This document shows, piece after piece, positions 34,075-42,006 of a stretch of DNA of 64,000 bases. Both the position numbers and the translations under genes were made by a program. Location of the stretch: positions 62,001-126,000 of the forward strand of contig JAHBYP010000004.1 in NCBI GenBank assembly GCA_019635875.1, read 5' to 3'. The stretch comes from Alphaproteobacteria bacterium. Lineage in GTDB: Bacteria; Pseudomonadota; Alphaproteobacteria; Reyranellales; Reyranellaceae. The notes under the pieces were generated by a model. The model saw only the letters and a program-made list of their open reading frames with translations. It had not been told where the DNA came from and did no database searches. Each line of letters starts with the position of its first letter. Positions within the stretch are counted from its first letter, which is position 1.

Positions 34075-34095
34075 CTGTATTGAATATCAATACAG
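34075..34095. promoter_or_regulatory. Palindromic operator overlapping the IclR promoter
   Basis: CTGTATTGA-ATA-TCAATACAG, a perfect AT-rich 21-bp palindrome between divergent genes. It overlaps a TTGAAT -35 candidate (34080-34085), which is 18 bp from a TATAAT -10 (34104-34109) pointing to the IclR gene. It is a likely IclR binding site controlling both directions. Confidence 0.7.
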
Positions 34096-34158
34096 ATGCA
34101 TCGTATAATGCTACAAACCGTATCGACGGTCGGGTGTCGCTGTCAACGAGTGTTGGGA

Positions 34159-34953
34159 ATGAGTCGCAGCAAGAAGGCCGCGAAGCGGCTGCCGGACGGC
34201 CTGGATCCGCGATTGACGCTGAGCACGGTGGTCAAGGCCATGAAGGTGCAGGAGGTGATCGGCGAGGCCGGTCGGCCACTGTCGCTGGCTGAGATCGCGA
34301 GCGCCGCCGGTATCGACCGCAGCGCGGCGCAGCGCATCGTGCACACGCTCGAAGGCCTGGGCTACCTGCAGCGTGGCGAAGGCCGCTCGGGCTTCCGCCC
34401 CGCGCAGCGCGTGCTCGATCGCTGCTTCGACTTCCTGCGCATGGACCCGCTGATCGAGCGCGCCACACCGGTGCTGCTGGAGCTGCGTCGCTCGACGCGC
34501 GAGCGCGTCGATCTCAGCCTGCTCGACGGAACCATGATCAACTACGCTGTGCGCCTGCAGAGCAAGCGCGAGACCTTCTTCGCCACGCTGATCGGCCGGC
34601 GCCTGCCAGCTGTATTCACCTCGGGCGGGCGCGCGATGATGGCGCGCATGGACGACACCGAGGTCGACGCGCTGCTCGATCGTTCCGAGCTGAAGGCATA
34701 CACGCCGAAAACCATCGCCGATCGCGCCGGCATCTGGCGCAAGGTCCGCGAGGCGCGCTCCGACGGGTATGCCCTGGTGCAGGAGGAAATCCAGATTGGC
34801 GAGGTGGTGCTGGGTGCTGCCATCACCGACCGCGAGGGGCGCCCGGTCGCCGCCGTGCATATCGCCGGCTCGCTCAGCCAATGGTCGCCGCGGATTTTCC
34901 GCGCCCAGTTCAGTCCCCTGGCCATGGAAGCCACCCGCGCGCTCAGCCAATGA
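34159..34953 (+). CDS. IclR-family transcriptional regulator
   Basis: A 264-residue regulator. The N-terminal winged helix has STVVKAMKVQEVIGEAGRPL and SLAEIASAAGIDRSAAQRIV; the C-terminal effector domain includes RRLPAVFTSGGRAMMARM and EIQIGEVVLGAAITDREGRP. The ATG at 34159 is chosen because the open frame upstream begins at 34096, inside the promoter. It probably represses the divergent binding protein and hydrolase genes, and itself, through the palindrome at 34075-34095. Effector unknown. Confidence 0.88.
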   Translation: MSRSKKAAKRLPDGLDPRLTLSTVVKAMKVQEVIGEAGRPLSLAEIASAAGIDRSAAQRIVHTLEGLGYLQRGEGRSGFRPAQRVLDRCFDFLRMDPLIERATPVLLELRRSTRERVDLSLLDGTMINYAVRLQSKRETFFATLIGRRLPAVFTSGGRAMMARMDDTEVDALLDRSELKAYTPKTIADRAGIWRKVREARSDGYALVQEEIQIGEVVLGAAITDREGRPVAAVHIAGSLSQWSPRIFRAQFSPLAMEATRALSQ

Positions 34954-34987
34954 CGAGCTGAAGCGGCGTGCCAGCGGGCCGCACAGC

Positions 34988-35049
34988 CTGTCTTCCCGAG
35001 CGCAAGGGCTCTTTGCGCTGCCGGAGGATCCTTGGGCTCGGGATGACAG
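34988..35049. repeat. Palindromic repeat, family A, copy 6 (degenerate)
   Basis: CTGTCTTCCCGAGCGCAAGG ... GGGCTCGGGATGACAG: ends kept, centre changed. It lies between the IclR gene and the prpF-like gene, which point the same way, and could act as the IclR terminator. Confidence 0.7.
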
Positions 35050-35106
35050 CGCGTTTCCGACCTTGCGGCTTATGCTTTAAGAAGGCGGGGCAGGGGACCG
35101 AGACCG

Positions 35107-36300
35107 ATGACCCAACTCCGCATTCCCGCGATCTACATGCGCGGCGGCACCAGCAAGGGCGTGTTCTTCCACGAGGCGGCGCTGCCGCCGCCGGGCCCGA
35201 CGCGCGACCGCCTGCTGCTGCGGGTGGTCGGCAGCCCCGACCACTACGGCAAGCAGATCGACGGCATGGGCGCGGCGACGTCGAGCACCAGCAAGGTGGT
35301 GATCATTGCGCGCTCGAGCCGGCCGGACTGCGACGTCGACTACCTCTTCGGCCAGGTGGCGATCGACAAGCCGGTGGTCGACTGGTCGGGCAATTGCGGC
35401 AACCTCACCGCGGCGGTCGGTCCATTCGCGATCAGCGAGGGCCTGGTGGCCGCGCCGCGCGACGGCGTGGCCGTGGTACGCATCTGGCAGGCCAACATCG
35501 CCAAGCGCATCGTCGCACATGTGCCGATGAAGAACGGGGAGGTGGTCGAGGAGGGCGATTTCGAACTCGACGGCGTGACCTTCCCGGCGGCCGAGATCCG
35601 CATCGAGTTCCTCGAGCCCGGCGGCGGCGAGGACGACGAGGGCGGGCCGATGTTCCCGACCGGCAACGTCGTCGATCGGCTCGCAGTGCCCGACATCGGC
35701 ACGCTCGAGGCGACGCTGATCAACGCCGGCAATCCCACCATCTTCGTCGACGCCTCGGCGCTGGGCCTGACGGGCAGCGAGCTGCAGGACGACGTCAACA
35801 GCGACGCCGCGCTGCTGGCGCGCTGCGAGACGATCCGCGCCGCCGGTGCCGTGGCGATGGGGCTGGCGAAGAGCGCCGACGCGGCGACGCGCGAGCGCCC
35901 GCACACGCCCAAGCTCGCCTTCGTCTCGCCGCCGCAGGACTACGTCGCCTCGAGCGGCAAGCCCGTGGCGGCGAAGGACCTGCAGCTCTGCGCCCGTATC
36001 CTGTCGATGGGCAAGCTGCACCACGCCATGACCGGCACCGGCGCGGTGGCGCTGGCGGTCGCCGCGGCGATCCCCGGCACCATCGTCGAGCGCATCGTCG
36101 CCGGCCGCGCGCCGGGCGCCAGCGTGCGCTTCGGCCATCCCTCGGGCACGCTGGCGGTCGGTGCCGAAGCGGTGAAGCGGGGCGACGAGTGGGTCGTCAC
36201 CAGGGCGATCATGAGCCGCAGCGCGCGCCGCCTGATGGAAGGATGGGTGCGCGTGCCGGCCGACACGCTCGACGCGCAGCGCGCGCTGGCGGCGGAGTAG
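35107..36300 (+). CDS. prpF: 2-methylaconitate isomerase PrpF-like protein
   Basis: A 397-residue PrpF-family isomerase (diaminopimelate epimerase fold), moving the double bond in 2-methylaconitate or a similar unsaturated tricarboxylate. The catalytic pair is present: K63 in TSSTSKVVI and C97 in WSGNCGNLTAAVG, both offset by ten residues from the Lys73/Cys107 I recall for Shewanella PrpF. The start motif MRGGTSKGVFF is typical. The usual partners acnD, prpB and prpC are absent. Instead it is followed after 4 bp by a small membrane protein and galactonate genes, so the substrate here may differ. Confidence 0.82.
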   Translation: MTQLRIPAIYMRGGTSKGVFFHEAALPPPGPTRDRLLLRVVGSPDHYGKQIDGMGAATSSTSKVVIIARSSRPDCDVDYLFGQVAIDKPVVDWSGNCGNLTAAVGPFAISEGLVAAPRDGVAVVRIWQANIAKRIVAHVPMKNGEVVEEGDFELDGVTFPAAEIRIEFLEPGGGEDDEGGPMFPTGNVVDRLAVPDIGTLEATLINAGNPTIFVDASALGLTGSELQDDVNSDAALLARCETIRAAGAVAMGLAKSADAATRERPHTPKLAFVSPPQDYVASSGKPVAAKDLQLCARILSMGKLHHAMTGTGAVALAVAAAIPGTIVERIVAGRAPGASVRFGHPSGTLAVGAEAVKRGDEWVVTRAIMSRSARRLMEGWVRVPADTLDAQRALAAE

Positions 36301-36304
36301 GGCG

Positions 36305-36625
36305 ATGGCTGCGTCCAAGCTGATGCCACTGACGATGCTGGGCGCCGGCGTGGCGATCGCCGTCATCAACGTCGTCTCCGTCGCCGGCTGGAACGTCTAT
36401 TTCGGCAAATGGCTGGCGGCGGTGCCGGTCTTCCTGGCGCTGGGCGTGGCGATGCTGATCTTCCCCGGCGCCGAGGCGCCGCCCGGCACTTCTCGTGGCG
36501 AGGAGGCCGAGCACTACTGGAAGGCCGCGCCCACATCGCGCAAGGCGATCTGGATCCTGTCGGGTGCGGTCGGCCTGGCGATCGGCCTGTACGCCGTCGA
36601 TCATCTCGGTTACTTCGAGCGGTGA
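36305..36625 (+). CDS. Small membrane protein of unknown function
   Basis: A 106-residue protein with about three hydrophobic helices (LTMLGAGVAIAVINVVSVAG; LAAVPVFLALGVAMLIF; AIWILSGAVGLAIGLYAV). It has no recognised family. It sits between prpF (4-bp gap) and dgoK (stop overlaps the GTG of dgoK), so it belongs to this operon. It might assist a transporter or be a membrane anchor; that is a guess. Confidence 0.75.
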   Translation: MAASKLMPLTMLGAGVAIAVINVVSVAGWNVYFGKWLAAVPVFLALGVAMLIFPGAEAPPGTSRGEEAEHYWKAAPTSRKAIWILSGAVGLAIGLYAVDHLGYFER

Positions 36626-37524
36626 GCGTGGCGCTGATCGGCCTCGACTGGGGCACGACGTCGTTGCGCGGCTGGCTGATCGGCGGCGACGGCACGATCC
36701 TCGATCGCCGGGGAGGCGGGCCGGGCATCCTCGCCGTGACCGACAACGACTTCGCCTCGGCCCATCGCCGCTTCATCGATGGCTGGCTGAGCCTGCCAAC
36801 GCTCGCCTCGGGCATGATCGGCAGCAAGCAGGGCTGGATCGAGGCGCCCTACGTGATCTGTCCGGGCGGTTTCGCCGATCTCGCGCCCGGGCTTCGCGCC
36901 ACGCCCGACGATGCGCTGCGCATCGTGCCAGGCATCGCCTGGCAAGTGCCCGGCCTCGCGCCCGACGTGATGCGCGGGGAGGAGACGCAGATCTTCGGTG
37001 CGCTCGAGGCCGAGCATGCGTCCGGCCTGTTCATCCTGCCGGGCACCCACAGCAAGTGGGCGCGCGTGGCGGGGGGCCGCATCGTTTCCTTCGCCACCTT
37101 CATGACCGGCGAGCTCTTCGCCGTGCTGCGCCAGCACTCGATCCTCGGCCGGCTGATGGCCGAGGGCGCCATGCCCGACCTCAACGCCGCCGCCTTCGAG
37201 GCCGGCGCCGAGGTCGGCCTGCATCACGCCGACGACCTGCTGCACCGCCTGTTCGAGGTGCGCACGCTGGGCCTGTTCGAGCGCCTCCCGGCCGACGACG
37301 CGCCGAGCTACCTGTCGGGCCTGCTGATCGGCGCCGAGATCGCCGCGGCGCTGCAGCGCGAGTCGCCGGGCGAGACGCCGCCGACCCTGATCGGCGCGCG
37401 GCCGCTCTGCGCCGCCTATCAGCGCGTGCTGGCCGCGCAGGGCATTGCCGCGCGCATCGCCGACGAGGACGTCACGCCGCGCGGCCTGTGGCGCATCGCG
37501 CGCGCCGCCGGCATGATCGGCTGA
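36622..37524 (+). CDS. dgoK: 2-dehydro-3-deoxygalactonokinase
   Basis: Phosphorylates 2-dehydro-3-deoxygalactonate in the De Ley-Doudoroff galactose/galactonate pathway. It has 300 residues from a GTG at 36622 that overlaps the previous stop (GTGA). The N-terminal phosphate-binding strand ALIGLDWGTTSLRGWLI and the blocks PTLASGMIGSKQGWIEAPY, MRGEETQIFGA, LFILPGTHSKWARV and SFATFMTGELFAVL are those of DgoK. A GTG two codons later is an alternative start. The aldolase gene follows after one base. Confidence 0.9.
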   Translation: MSVALIGLDWGTTSLRGWLIGGDGTILDRRGGGPGILAVTDNDFASAHRRFIDGWLSLPTLASGMIGSKQGWIEAPYVICPGGFADLAPGLRATPDDALRIVPGIAWQVPGLAPDVMRGEETQIFGALEAEHASGLFILPGTHSKWARVAGGRIVSFATFMTGELFAVLRQHSILGRLMAEGAMPDLNAAAFEAGAEVGLHHADDLLHRLFEVRTLGLFERLPADDAPSYLSGLLIGAEIAAALQRESPGETPPTLIGARPLCAAYQRVLAAQGIAARIADEDVTPRGLWRIARAAGMIG

Positions 37525-37525
37525 C

Positions 37526-38155
37526 ATGAGCGAGACCCTGCGCGCCGCCCTGGCCAAGTGCCCCCTGATCGCCATCCTGCGCGGCATCACGCCGGAGGAG
37601 GCGCCGGCGATCGGCGAGGCGCTGGTCGAGGCCGGCTTCATCGTCATCGAGGTGCCGCTGAACTCGCCCAGGCCCTTCGAGAGCATCGCGCGGCTGGCCA
37701 AGGCGCATCCGATCCACCTGATCGGCGCCGGCACCGTGATGACGACGTCGGATGTCGATCGCGTCGCCGATGCCGGCGGCCGGCTGATCGTGATGCCGCA
37801 CGCCGATCTCGACATCGTGCGCCACGCTCGGGCCCGCGGCCTGCTCTGCCTGCCGGGCATCGCCACGCCGAGCGAGGGCTTCGCGGCACTGAAGGCCGGC
37901 GCGCACGGGCTGAAGCTGTTTCCCGGCGAGATGCTGACGCCTGCGGTGCTGAAGGCGCTGCGCGCGGTGTTCCCGAAGGACACGCTGATGCTGCCGGTGG
38001 GCGGCGTCAGCGACCGCACCATGCCGGCCTACTGGGAGGCCGGCGCCGACGGCTTCGGCATCGGCTCCTCGCTCTACAAGCCGGCCATGAGCATGGCCGA
38101 AATCGCCAGGCGGGCGAAGGTTCTGACCGCTGCCGCTCGGTTACTCAAACGTTGA
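37526..38155 (+). CDS. dgoA: 2-dehydro-3-deoxy-6-phosphogalactonate aldolase
   Basis: Splits 2-dehydro-3-deoxy-6-phosphogalactonate to pyruvate and glyceraldehyde-3-phosphate, the step after DgoK. A 209-residue class I KDPG-aldolase fold: catalytic Glu in VIEVPLNSP and Schiff-base Lys in GLKLFPGEM, with the phosphate loop LPVGGVSD and a C-terminal IGSSLY. It is one base after dgoK. A strong hairpin follows the stop. No galactonate dehydratase or galactose dehydrogenase is in the window. Confidence 0.92.
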   Translation: MSETLRAALAKCPLIAILRGITPEEAPAIGEALVEAGFIVIEVPLNSPRPFESIARLAKAHPIHLIGAGTVMTTSDVDRVADAGGRLIVMPHADLDIVRHARARGLLCLPGIATPSEGFAALKAGAHGLKLFPGEMLTPAVLKALRAVFPKDTLMLPVGGVSDRTMPAYWEAGADGFGIGSSLYKPAMSMAEIARRAKVLTAAARLLKR

Positions 38156-38160
38156 TCTGC

Positions 38161-38220
38161 TGGGACCGCCGGCGTCTCGCCGGCCTTCTTCATGAAGCCG
38201 GCGAGACGCCGGCGGTCCCA
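38161..38220. terminator. Perfect 24-bp-arm palindrome (family D repeat) between convergent genes
   Basis: TGGGACCGCCGGCGTCTCGC CGGC (38161-38184) and its exact complement (38197-38220) around a 12-base loop. It probably ends transcription of dgoA and of the convergent acetyltransferase. It also encodes the last residues of the acetyltransferase (GTAGVSPAS). A partial relative lies at 60575-60605. Confidence 0.8.
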
Positions 38221-38744
38221 GGAAGACTCAGATCGCCGGCGCCGAGCGCACGCTGCATCAGCACCGAGTCGACCCAGCGGCCGTGCTTGAAGCCGATCGA
38301 GCGCAATGTGCCGACCTCGCGGAAGCCGAACTTGGCGTGCAGGCCGATCGAGGCGGCGTTGGCGCTGTCGCCGATCACCGCGATCATCTGGCGATAGCCC
38401 AGCGCCGTGCAGCGCTCGATCAGCGCCGGCAGCAGGGCCGAGCCGATGCCGCCGCGGCGGACTTCCTGGTCGATGTAGACCGAGTTCTCGACCGCGAAGC
38501 GGTAAGCCGGTCGCGGCCGGTAGGCGCTGGCATAGGCGTAGCCCAGCACGCGGCCCTCGGCCTCGGCGACGATGTAGGGATAGCCGGCCGCGAGATAGGC
38601 CGCGCGTCGCTTCGCCATTTCCTCGAGCGACGGCGCCTCTTCCTCGAAGGAGGCCAGCCCGTGACGGACGTGATGGCCGTAGATGGCAGTGATGGCGGGC
38701 AGGTCGTCATCGCGCGAATCGCGCACAAGGGGCAGCGAGGTCAT
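38190..38744 (-). CDS. GNAT N-acetyltransferase, phosphinothricin/methionine-sulfoximine type
   Basis: A 184-residue GNAT enzyme resembling the Pat/MddA group that acetylates phosphinothricin or methionine sulfone/sulfoximine. Marks: ITAIYGHHVRHGLASFEEEA, GRVLGYAYASAYRPRPAYR, AVENSVYIDQEVRRGGIGSALL (acetyl-CoA loop) and IGLHAKFGFREVGTL. The ATG at 38744 (MTSLPLVRD) starts the family domain; longer forms begin inside a palindromic operator. The C-terminal tail is supplied by the family D palindrome. Confidence 0.82.
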   Translation of the reverse strand: MTSLPLVRDSRDDDLPAITAIYGHHVRHGLASFEEEAPSLEEMAKRRAAYLAAGYPYIVAEAEGRVLGYAYASAYRPRPAYRFAVENSVYIDQEVRRGGIGSALLPALIERCTALGYRQMIAVIGDSANAASIGLHAKFGFREVGTLRSIGFKHGRWVDSVLMQRALGAGDLSLPGTAGVSPAS

Positions 38745-38771
38745 GTCCCGCAGCCTCGCACGATCCATGCC

Positions 38772-38789
38772 AACTTGTCCAGACAAGTT
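38772..38789. promoter_or_regulatory. GntR/HutC-like palindromic operator
   Basis: AACTTGTC-CA-GACAAGTT, a perfect palindrome of the type bound by GntR-family (HutC-like) regulators in alphaproteobacteria. It lies 28-45 bp upstream of the acetyltransferase ATG. No GntR gene is in the window, so the regulator would be encoded elsewhere. Confidence 0.5.
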
Positions 38790-38892
38790 AAATATCGGCG
38801 GGTGGAGTTTCCTCGATCAGCGGCAGGGCGTACCACTCGCCGAGCACGAGTAGGTGGCCGGCGCGGAAGAGACCAGGATCAGCATGCTTGTC

Positions 38893-38958
38893 GTCATCCC
38901 GAGCGTAGCGAGGGATCTAAGCCCGATCCTGGATCCCTCGCTACGCTCGGGATGACAG
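38893..38958. repeat. Palindromic repeat, family A, copy 7
   Basis: GTCATCCCGAGCGTAGCGAG and CTCGCTACGCTCGGGATGACAG. Both arms carry the same compensating T/A change, which keeps the stem paired. Confidence 0.9.
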
Positions 38959-38974
38959 GAAGGCGCAACATACC

Positions 38975-39454
38975 TCAGCGCGGCCCGACGCGCAGCGGCG
39001 GCGACCATGCTTCGGGCAGCTTGCCGACCAGGCGGACGGCCGCCTGCATGGCGACGATGTAGCCATAGGGGCCCAGCCCGGCGATCACCGCGGTGACGGC
39101 GCTCGACAGCTTGGAGTGGCGGTGCAACTCGTCGCGCGCGTGGATGTTGGAGATGTGCACCTCGATGATCGGGCCCTCGAAGATCTTCATCGCGTCGTAG
39201 ATGGCGATCGAGGTGAAGGAGTAGGCGGCGGGATTGATGATCACTGCGTCGGCGCTCTGCCGCGCCGACTGCAGCAGGTCGACGATCGCGCCCTCATGGT
39301 TGGACTGGTGGAAGGAAAGCGTCGCGCCGAGCTGCCCCGCCAGCTCTTGGCAGCTCGCCTCGATCGCGCCCAGGGTCGTCGTGCCGTAGATGTGCGGCTC
39401 GCGAACGCCCAGCATGTTCAGGTTCGGCCCGTTGATGATCATCAGGCGGCTCAT
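38975..39454 (-). CDS. aroQ: Type II 3-dehydroquinate dehydratase
   Basis: Converts 3-dehydroquinate to 3-dehydroshikimate. A 159-residue dodecamer-forming enzyme: NGPNLNMLGVREPHIYG with catalytic Tyr23 and Arg18, HQSNHEGAIVDLL, and EVHISNIHARDELHRHS. Where biosynthetic enzymes read NPGAYTHTS it reads NPAAYSFTS, a sign of a divergent, probably catabolic form. It starts 10 bp after the dehydroshikimate dehydratase gene, so together they turn dehydroquinate into protocatechuate. Confidence 0.9.
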   Translation of the reverse strand: MSRLMIINGPNLNMLGVREPHIYGTTTLGAIEASCQELAGQLGATLSFHQSNHEGAIVDLLQSARQSADAVIINPAAYSFTSIAIYDAMKIFEGPIIEVHISNIHARDELHRHSKLSSAVTAVIAGLGPYGYIVAMQAAVRLVGKLPEAWSPPLRVGPR

Positions 39455-39464
39455 CGAATCCTCC

Positions 39465-41312
39465 TCACGTCAGTCTTGACTGTGCGGCCAGCCGCACCGG
39501 GGCGTTGGCCGCGCCGTACCCCTTGTACTGCCGGCGCTCGACGATCTCGAAGAAGAAGCGCTGGTCGAAGGTCTGGGTATAGACCTGCAGGTACTCGCCG
39601 CTCCCCTCGCGGTCGTAGAGGATGCCGTGCGCGCGCAACGCTGCGATCTGCTCGGCCGGCAGGTCGGTCTTGGCCTCCAGGTCGTCGTAGTAGTTCTCGG
39701 GGATCGGCAACAACGCCACGCCGTTGCGCTTCAGCGTCGCGACGGTGGCCCGCAGGTCGTCGGTGGCGAAGGCGATGTGCTGCACGCCCGAGCCGAAGAC
39801 CTCGTTCAGGAACTTGGCCGACTGGGTGCGCGGGCTCTGCGAGGCGTTGAGCACCAGGCGCAGCCTGCCGTCGGCGGCCTCGATCACCTGGCTGCTGACC
39901 ACGCCGCCGGGATCGACGATCTCCGCCGGCGCGATCTTCGCGAGGTCGAACAGCGACGTGTAGAACAGCAGCCAGGTCAGCGTCTCCTCGTAGTGCATGG
40001 ACTGCGAGATGTGGTCGACGGTGCGCAGCCCGGCATCCTCGCGCGGCGGATCGTCGGGCTGGCTGAACTCGATGTCCCAGACGCGGCCCAGCTCGCTCCT
40101 GGTGTCGAGCAGGTAGACCAGGCTGCCGCCGACGCCGCGCACCGCCGGGATGTCGAGCTCGCCCGGCGCCACGGCCTGGTGGAAAGGTTGGTCGAGCAGG
40201 GCGGTGGCGCGCCTGTGCGCCGCCGTGGCGTCCTCGACGCGGATGCCCAGGGCACAGACAGCCGAACCGTGCGTGAGGTTGAAGGAATGGGCGAAGCCTT
40301 CCTTCTCGCGGTTAATCACCAGGTTGATGTCACCCTGGCGCCAGCGTGTCACCGCCTTCGACCGATGCAGGCCGGCGCGCCGGAAGCCCAGCGCGGCCAG
40401 GGTCTGCTCGAGATGGGGTGCCGCGACGTCGTCGACGGCGAACTCGATGAACTCGACGCCCGACGTGCTCGCGCGTGGCGGCATGGCGGGACGGCCGGCC
40501 GGCCAGCCGAGCTGATCGAACATGAAGCGCAGCGAGCGGTGGCCGTCGATGGCGACCGAGCGCGCCGAGCCGGCGCGGAACTGGTCGTTGAAGATCTCCA
40601 GCGACAGCGGCCCGTCATAGCCGGTGAGCGTCAGCGCGCGCATGAAGTCGAGCACCGGCAGATCGCCTTGGCCGGGGAAGTTGCGGTAGTGCCGGCTCCA
40701 CGACAGGTAGTCCATCTGCAGCAGCGGTGCGTCGGCGAGCTGGACCAGGAAGATGCGATCGCCCGGGATCGCGCGCACGGCGCCGAGGTCGGTCTTGCGC
40801 GCCAGCATGTGGAAACTGTCGAGCACCAGCCCCACCGCCGGATGATCGGCGCGGCGCACCGCCTCCCAGGCGTCGCGGTAGTCGTTGATGTGGCGGCCCC
40901 AGGCCAGCGCCTCGAAGGCGATGCGCAGACCGCGCCTGGCGGCGCGTTCGCCCAGCTCGCGCAGATCGGCGGCGGCCCGGTCGATGCCGCCCAGCGCATC
41001 GGGCGAGACGTTGCTGCAGAGCATCAGCAGGTCGCAGCCGAGCTCGGCCATGACATCGAACTTGCGCTCGGCGCGGGCGAAGGCGCGCTCGCGCTGCAGG
41101 CCCTGCATGCCCTCGAAGTCGCGAAAGGGCTGCAGGGTGACGATGCCCAGGCCGAGGTCGCCGCAGATGCGGCGTACGTCGGCAGGAGAACCGTTGAACG
41201 TGACGAGGTCGGTCTCGAAGATCTCGACCGCGTCGAATTTGGCATTGGCGATCGCCTCGAGCTTTTCGCCGAGCGTGCCGCTGAGGGAAACCGTCGCGAT
41301 CGAGGGCTGCAT
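39465..41312 (-). CDS. quiC: 3-dehydroshikimate dehydratase fused to a 4-hydroxyphenylpyruvate dioxygenase-like domain
   Basis: Converts 3-dehydroshikimate to protocatechuate. 615 residues in two parts. The N-terminal TIM barrel (1-280) has metal ligands E134, D165, Q191 and E239 plus H168. These positions match those I recall for the Pseudomonas putida QuiC1 enzyme. The C-terminal part (about 288-600) is an HPPD-like VOC domain keeping its iron triad (His in TVDHISQSM, His in VQHIAFATDD, Glu in GEYLQVYTQ). The role of that domain is not settled in the family. The operon order is sulfatase, TetR, quiC, aroQ. Confidence 0.9.
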   Translation of the reverse strand: MQPSIATVSLSGTLGEKLEAIANAKFDAVEIFETDLVTFNGSPADVRRICGDLGLGIVTLQPFRDFEGMQGLQRERAFARAERKFDVMAELGCDLLMLCSNVSPDALGGIDRAAADLRELGERAARRGLRIAFEALAWGRHINDYRDAWEAVRRADHPAVGLVLDSFHMLARKTDLGAVRAIPGDRIFLVQLADAPLLQMDYLSWSRHYRNFPGQGDLPVLDFMRALTLTGYDGPLSLEIFNDQFRAGSARSVAIDGHRSLRFMFDQLGWPAGRPAMPPRASTSGVEFIEFAVDDVAAPHLEQTLAALGFRRAGLHRSKAVTRWRQGDINLVINREKEGFAHSFNLTHGSAVCALGIRVEDATAAHRRATALLDQPFHQAVAPGELDIPAVRGVGGSLVYLLDTRSELGRVWDIEFSQPDDPPREDAGLRTVDHISQSMHYEETLTWLLFYTSLFDLAKIAPAEIVDPGGVVSSQVIEAADGRLRLVLNASQSPRTQSAKFLNEVFGSGVQHIAFATDDLRATVATLKRNGVALLPIPENYYDDLEAKTDLPAEQIAALRAHGILYDREGSGEYLQVYTQTFDQRFFFEIVERRQYKGYGAANAPVRLAAQSRLT

Positions 41313-41369
41313 GGCGACTCCCTGGAAGGTCCGGACCCAGAATGTACCATACAGTTAATTCTGTCTGAA

Positions 41370-42005
41370 CTAGGCCCGAACGTAGCGCAGGATGATGTCG
41401 GCGACTTCGGCGCGGCGCTTGGCCAGCGCGCGGGCGGAGGCCATGTCGCGCTTGAAGATGGTCGAGAAGGTCGCGCGGTTGGCGACGTTGAAGAAGCACA
41501 GCGCGCTGATCGTCATGTGCAGGTCGATGGCGCCGATGCCGGGCCGGAACGTGCCCTGGGCGCGGCCGCGCGCGTAGAGGCGGCTGATGGCGCTGATCGC
41601 CGTGGTGTTGACCGCCTGGATGGCGCGCGAGCGCTTCATGTGCCGCGCATGGTGGATGTTCTCGATCATCACCAGCCGGATGAAATCGGGATGGGCATTC
41701 TGGTAGTCGAAGGTGAACTCGACCAGCCGGCGCAGCGCATCCTCGGGCGACAGATGGGCGAGGTCGAGCGTCGCCTCGACGTTGCGGATGTTGCGATAGG
41801 CCTGCTCGAGGACGGCGACGTAGAGCCCTTCCTTGCTCTTGAAGTAGTAATAGATCATCCGCTTGCTGGTGCGGGTGAGCGCGGCGATGGCGTCGATCCG
41901 CGCGCCGCTGTAGCCGTGGCGCACGAACTCCGTGGTCGCGACCTCGAGGATGTTGCGGCGGACGCCTTCGGGATCCTGGATGCGCGTCGGCTTGCGGCGC
42001 GCCAC
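41370..42005 (-). CDS. TetR-family transcriptional regulator
   Basis: A 211-residue TetR regulator. The helix-turn-helix is in residues about 15-62 (FVRHGYSGARIDAIAALTRT then SKRMIYYYFKSKEGLY). The C-terminal domain has DYQNAHPDFIRLVMIENIHH, as in regulators of aromatic or nitrilotriacetate-type degradation. It starts with GTG at 42005, one base after the sulfatase stop. It is 57 bp upstream of quiC and likely regulates this operon. Confidence 0.88.
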   Translation of the reverse strand: MARRKPTRIQDPEGVRRNILEVATTEFVRHGYSGARIDAIAALTRTSKRMIYYYFKSKEGLYVAVLEQAYRNIRNVEATLDLAHLSPEDALRRLVEFTFDYQNAHPDFIRLVMIENIHHARHMKRSRAIQAVNTTAISAISRLYARGRAQGTFRPGIGAIDLHMTISALCFFNVANRATFSTIFKRDMASARALAKRRAEVADIILRYVRA

Positions 42006-42006
42006 G

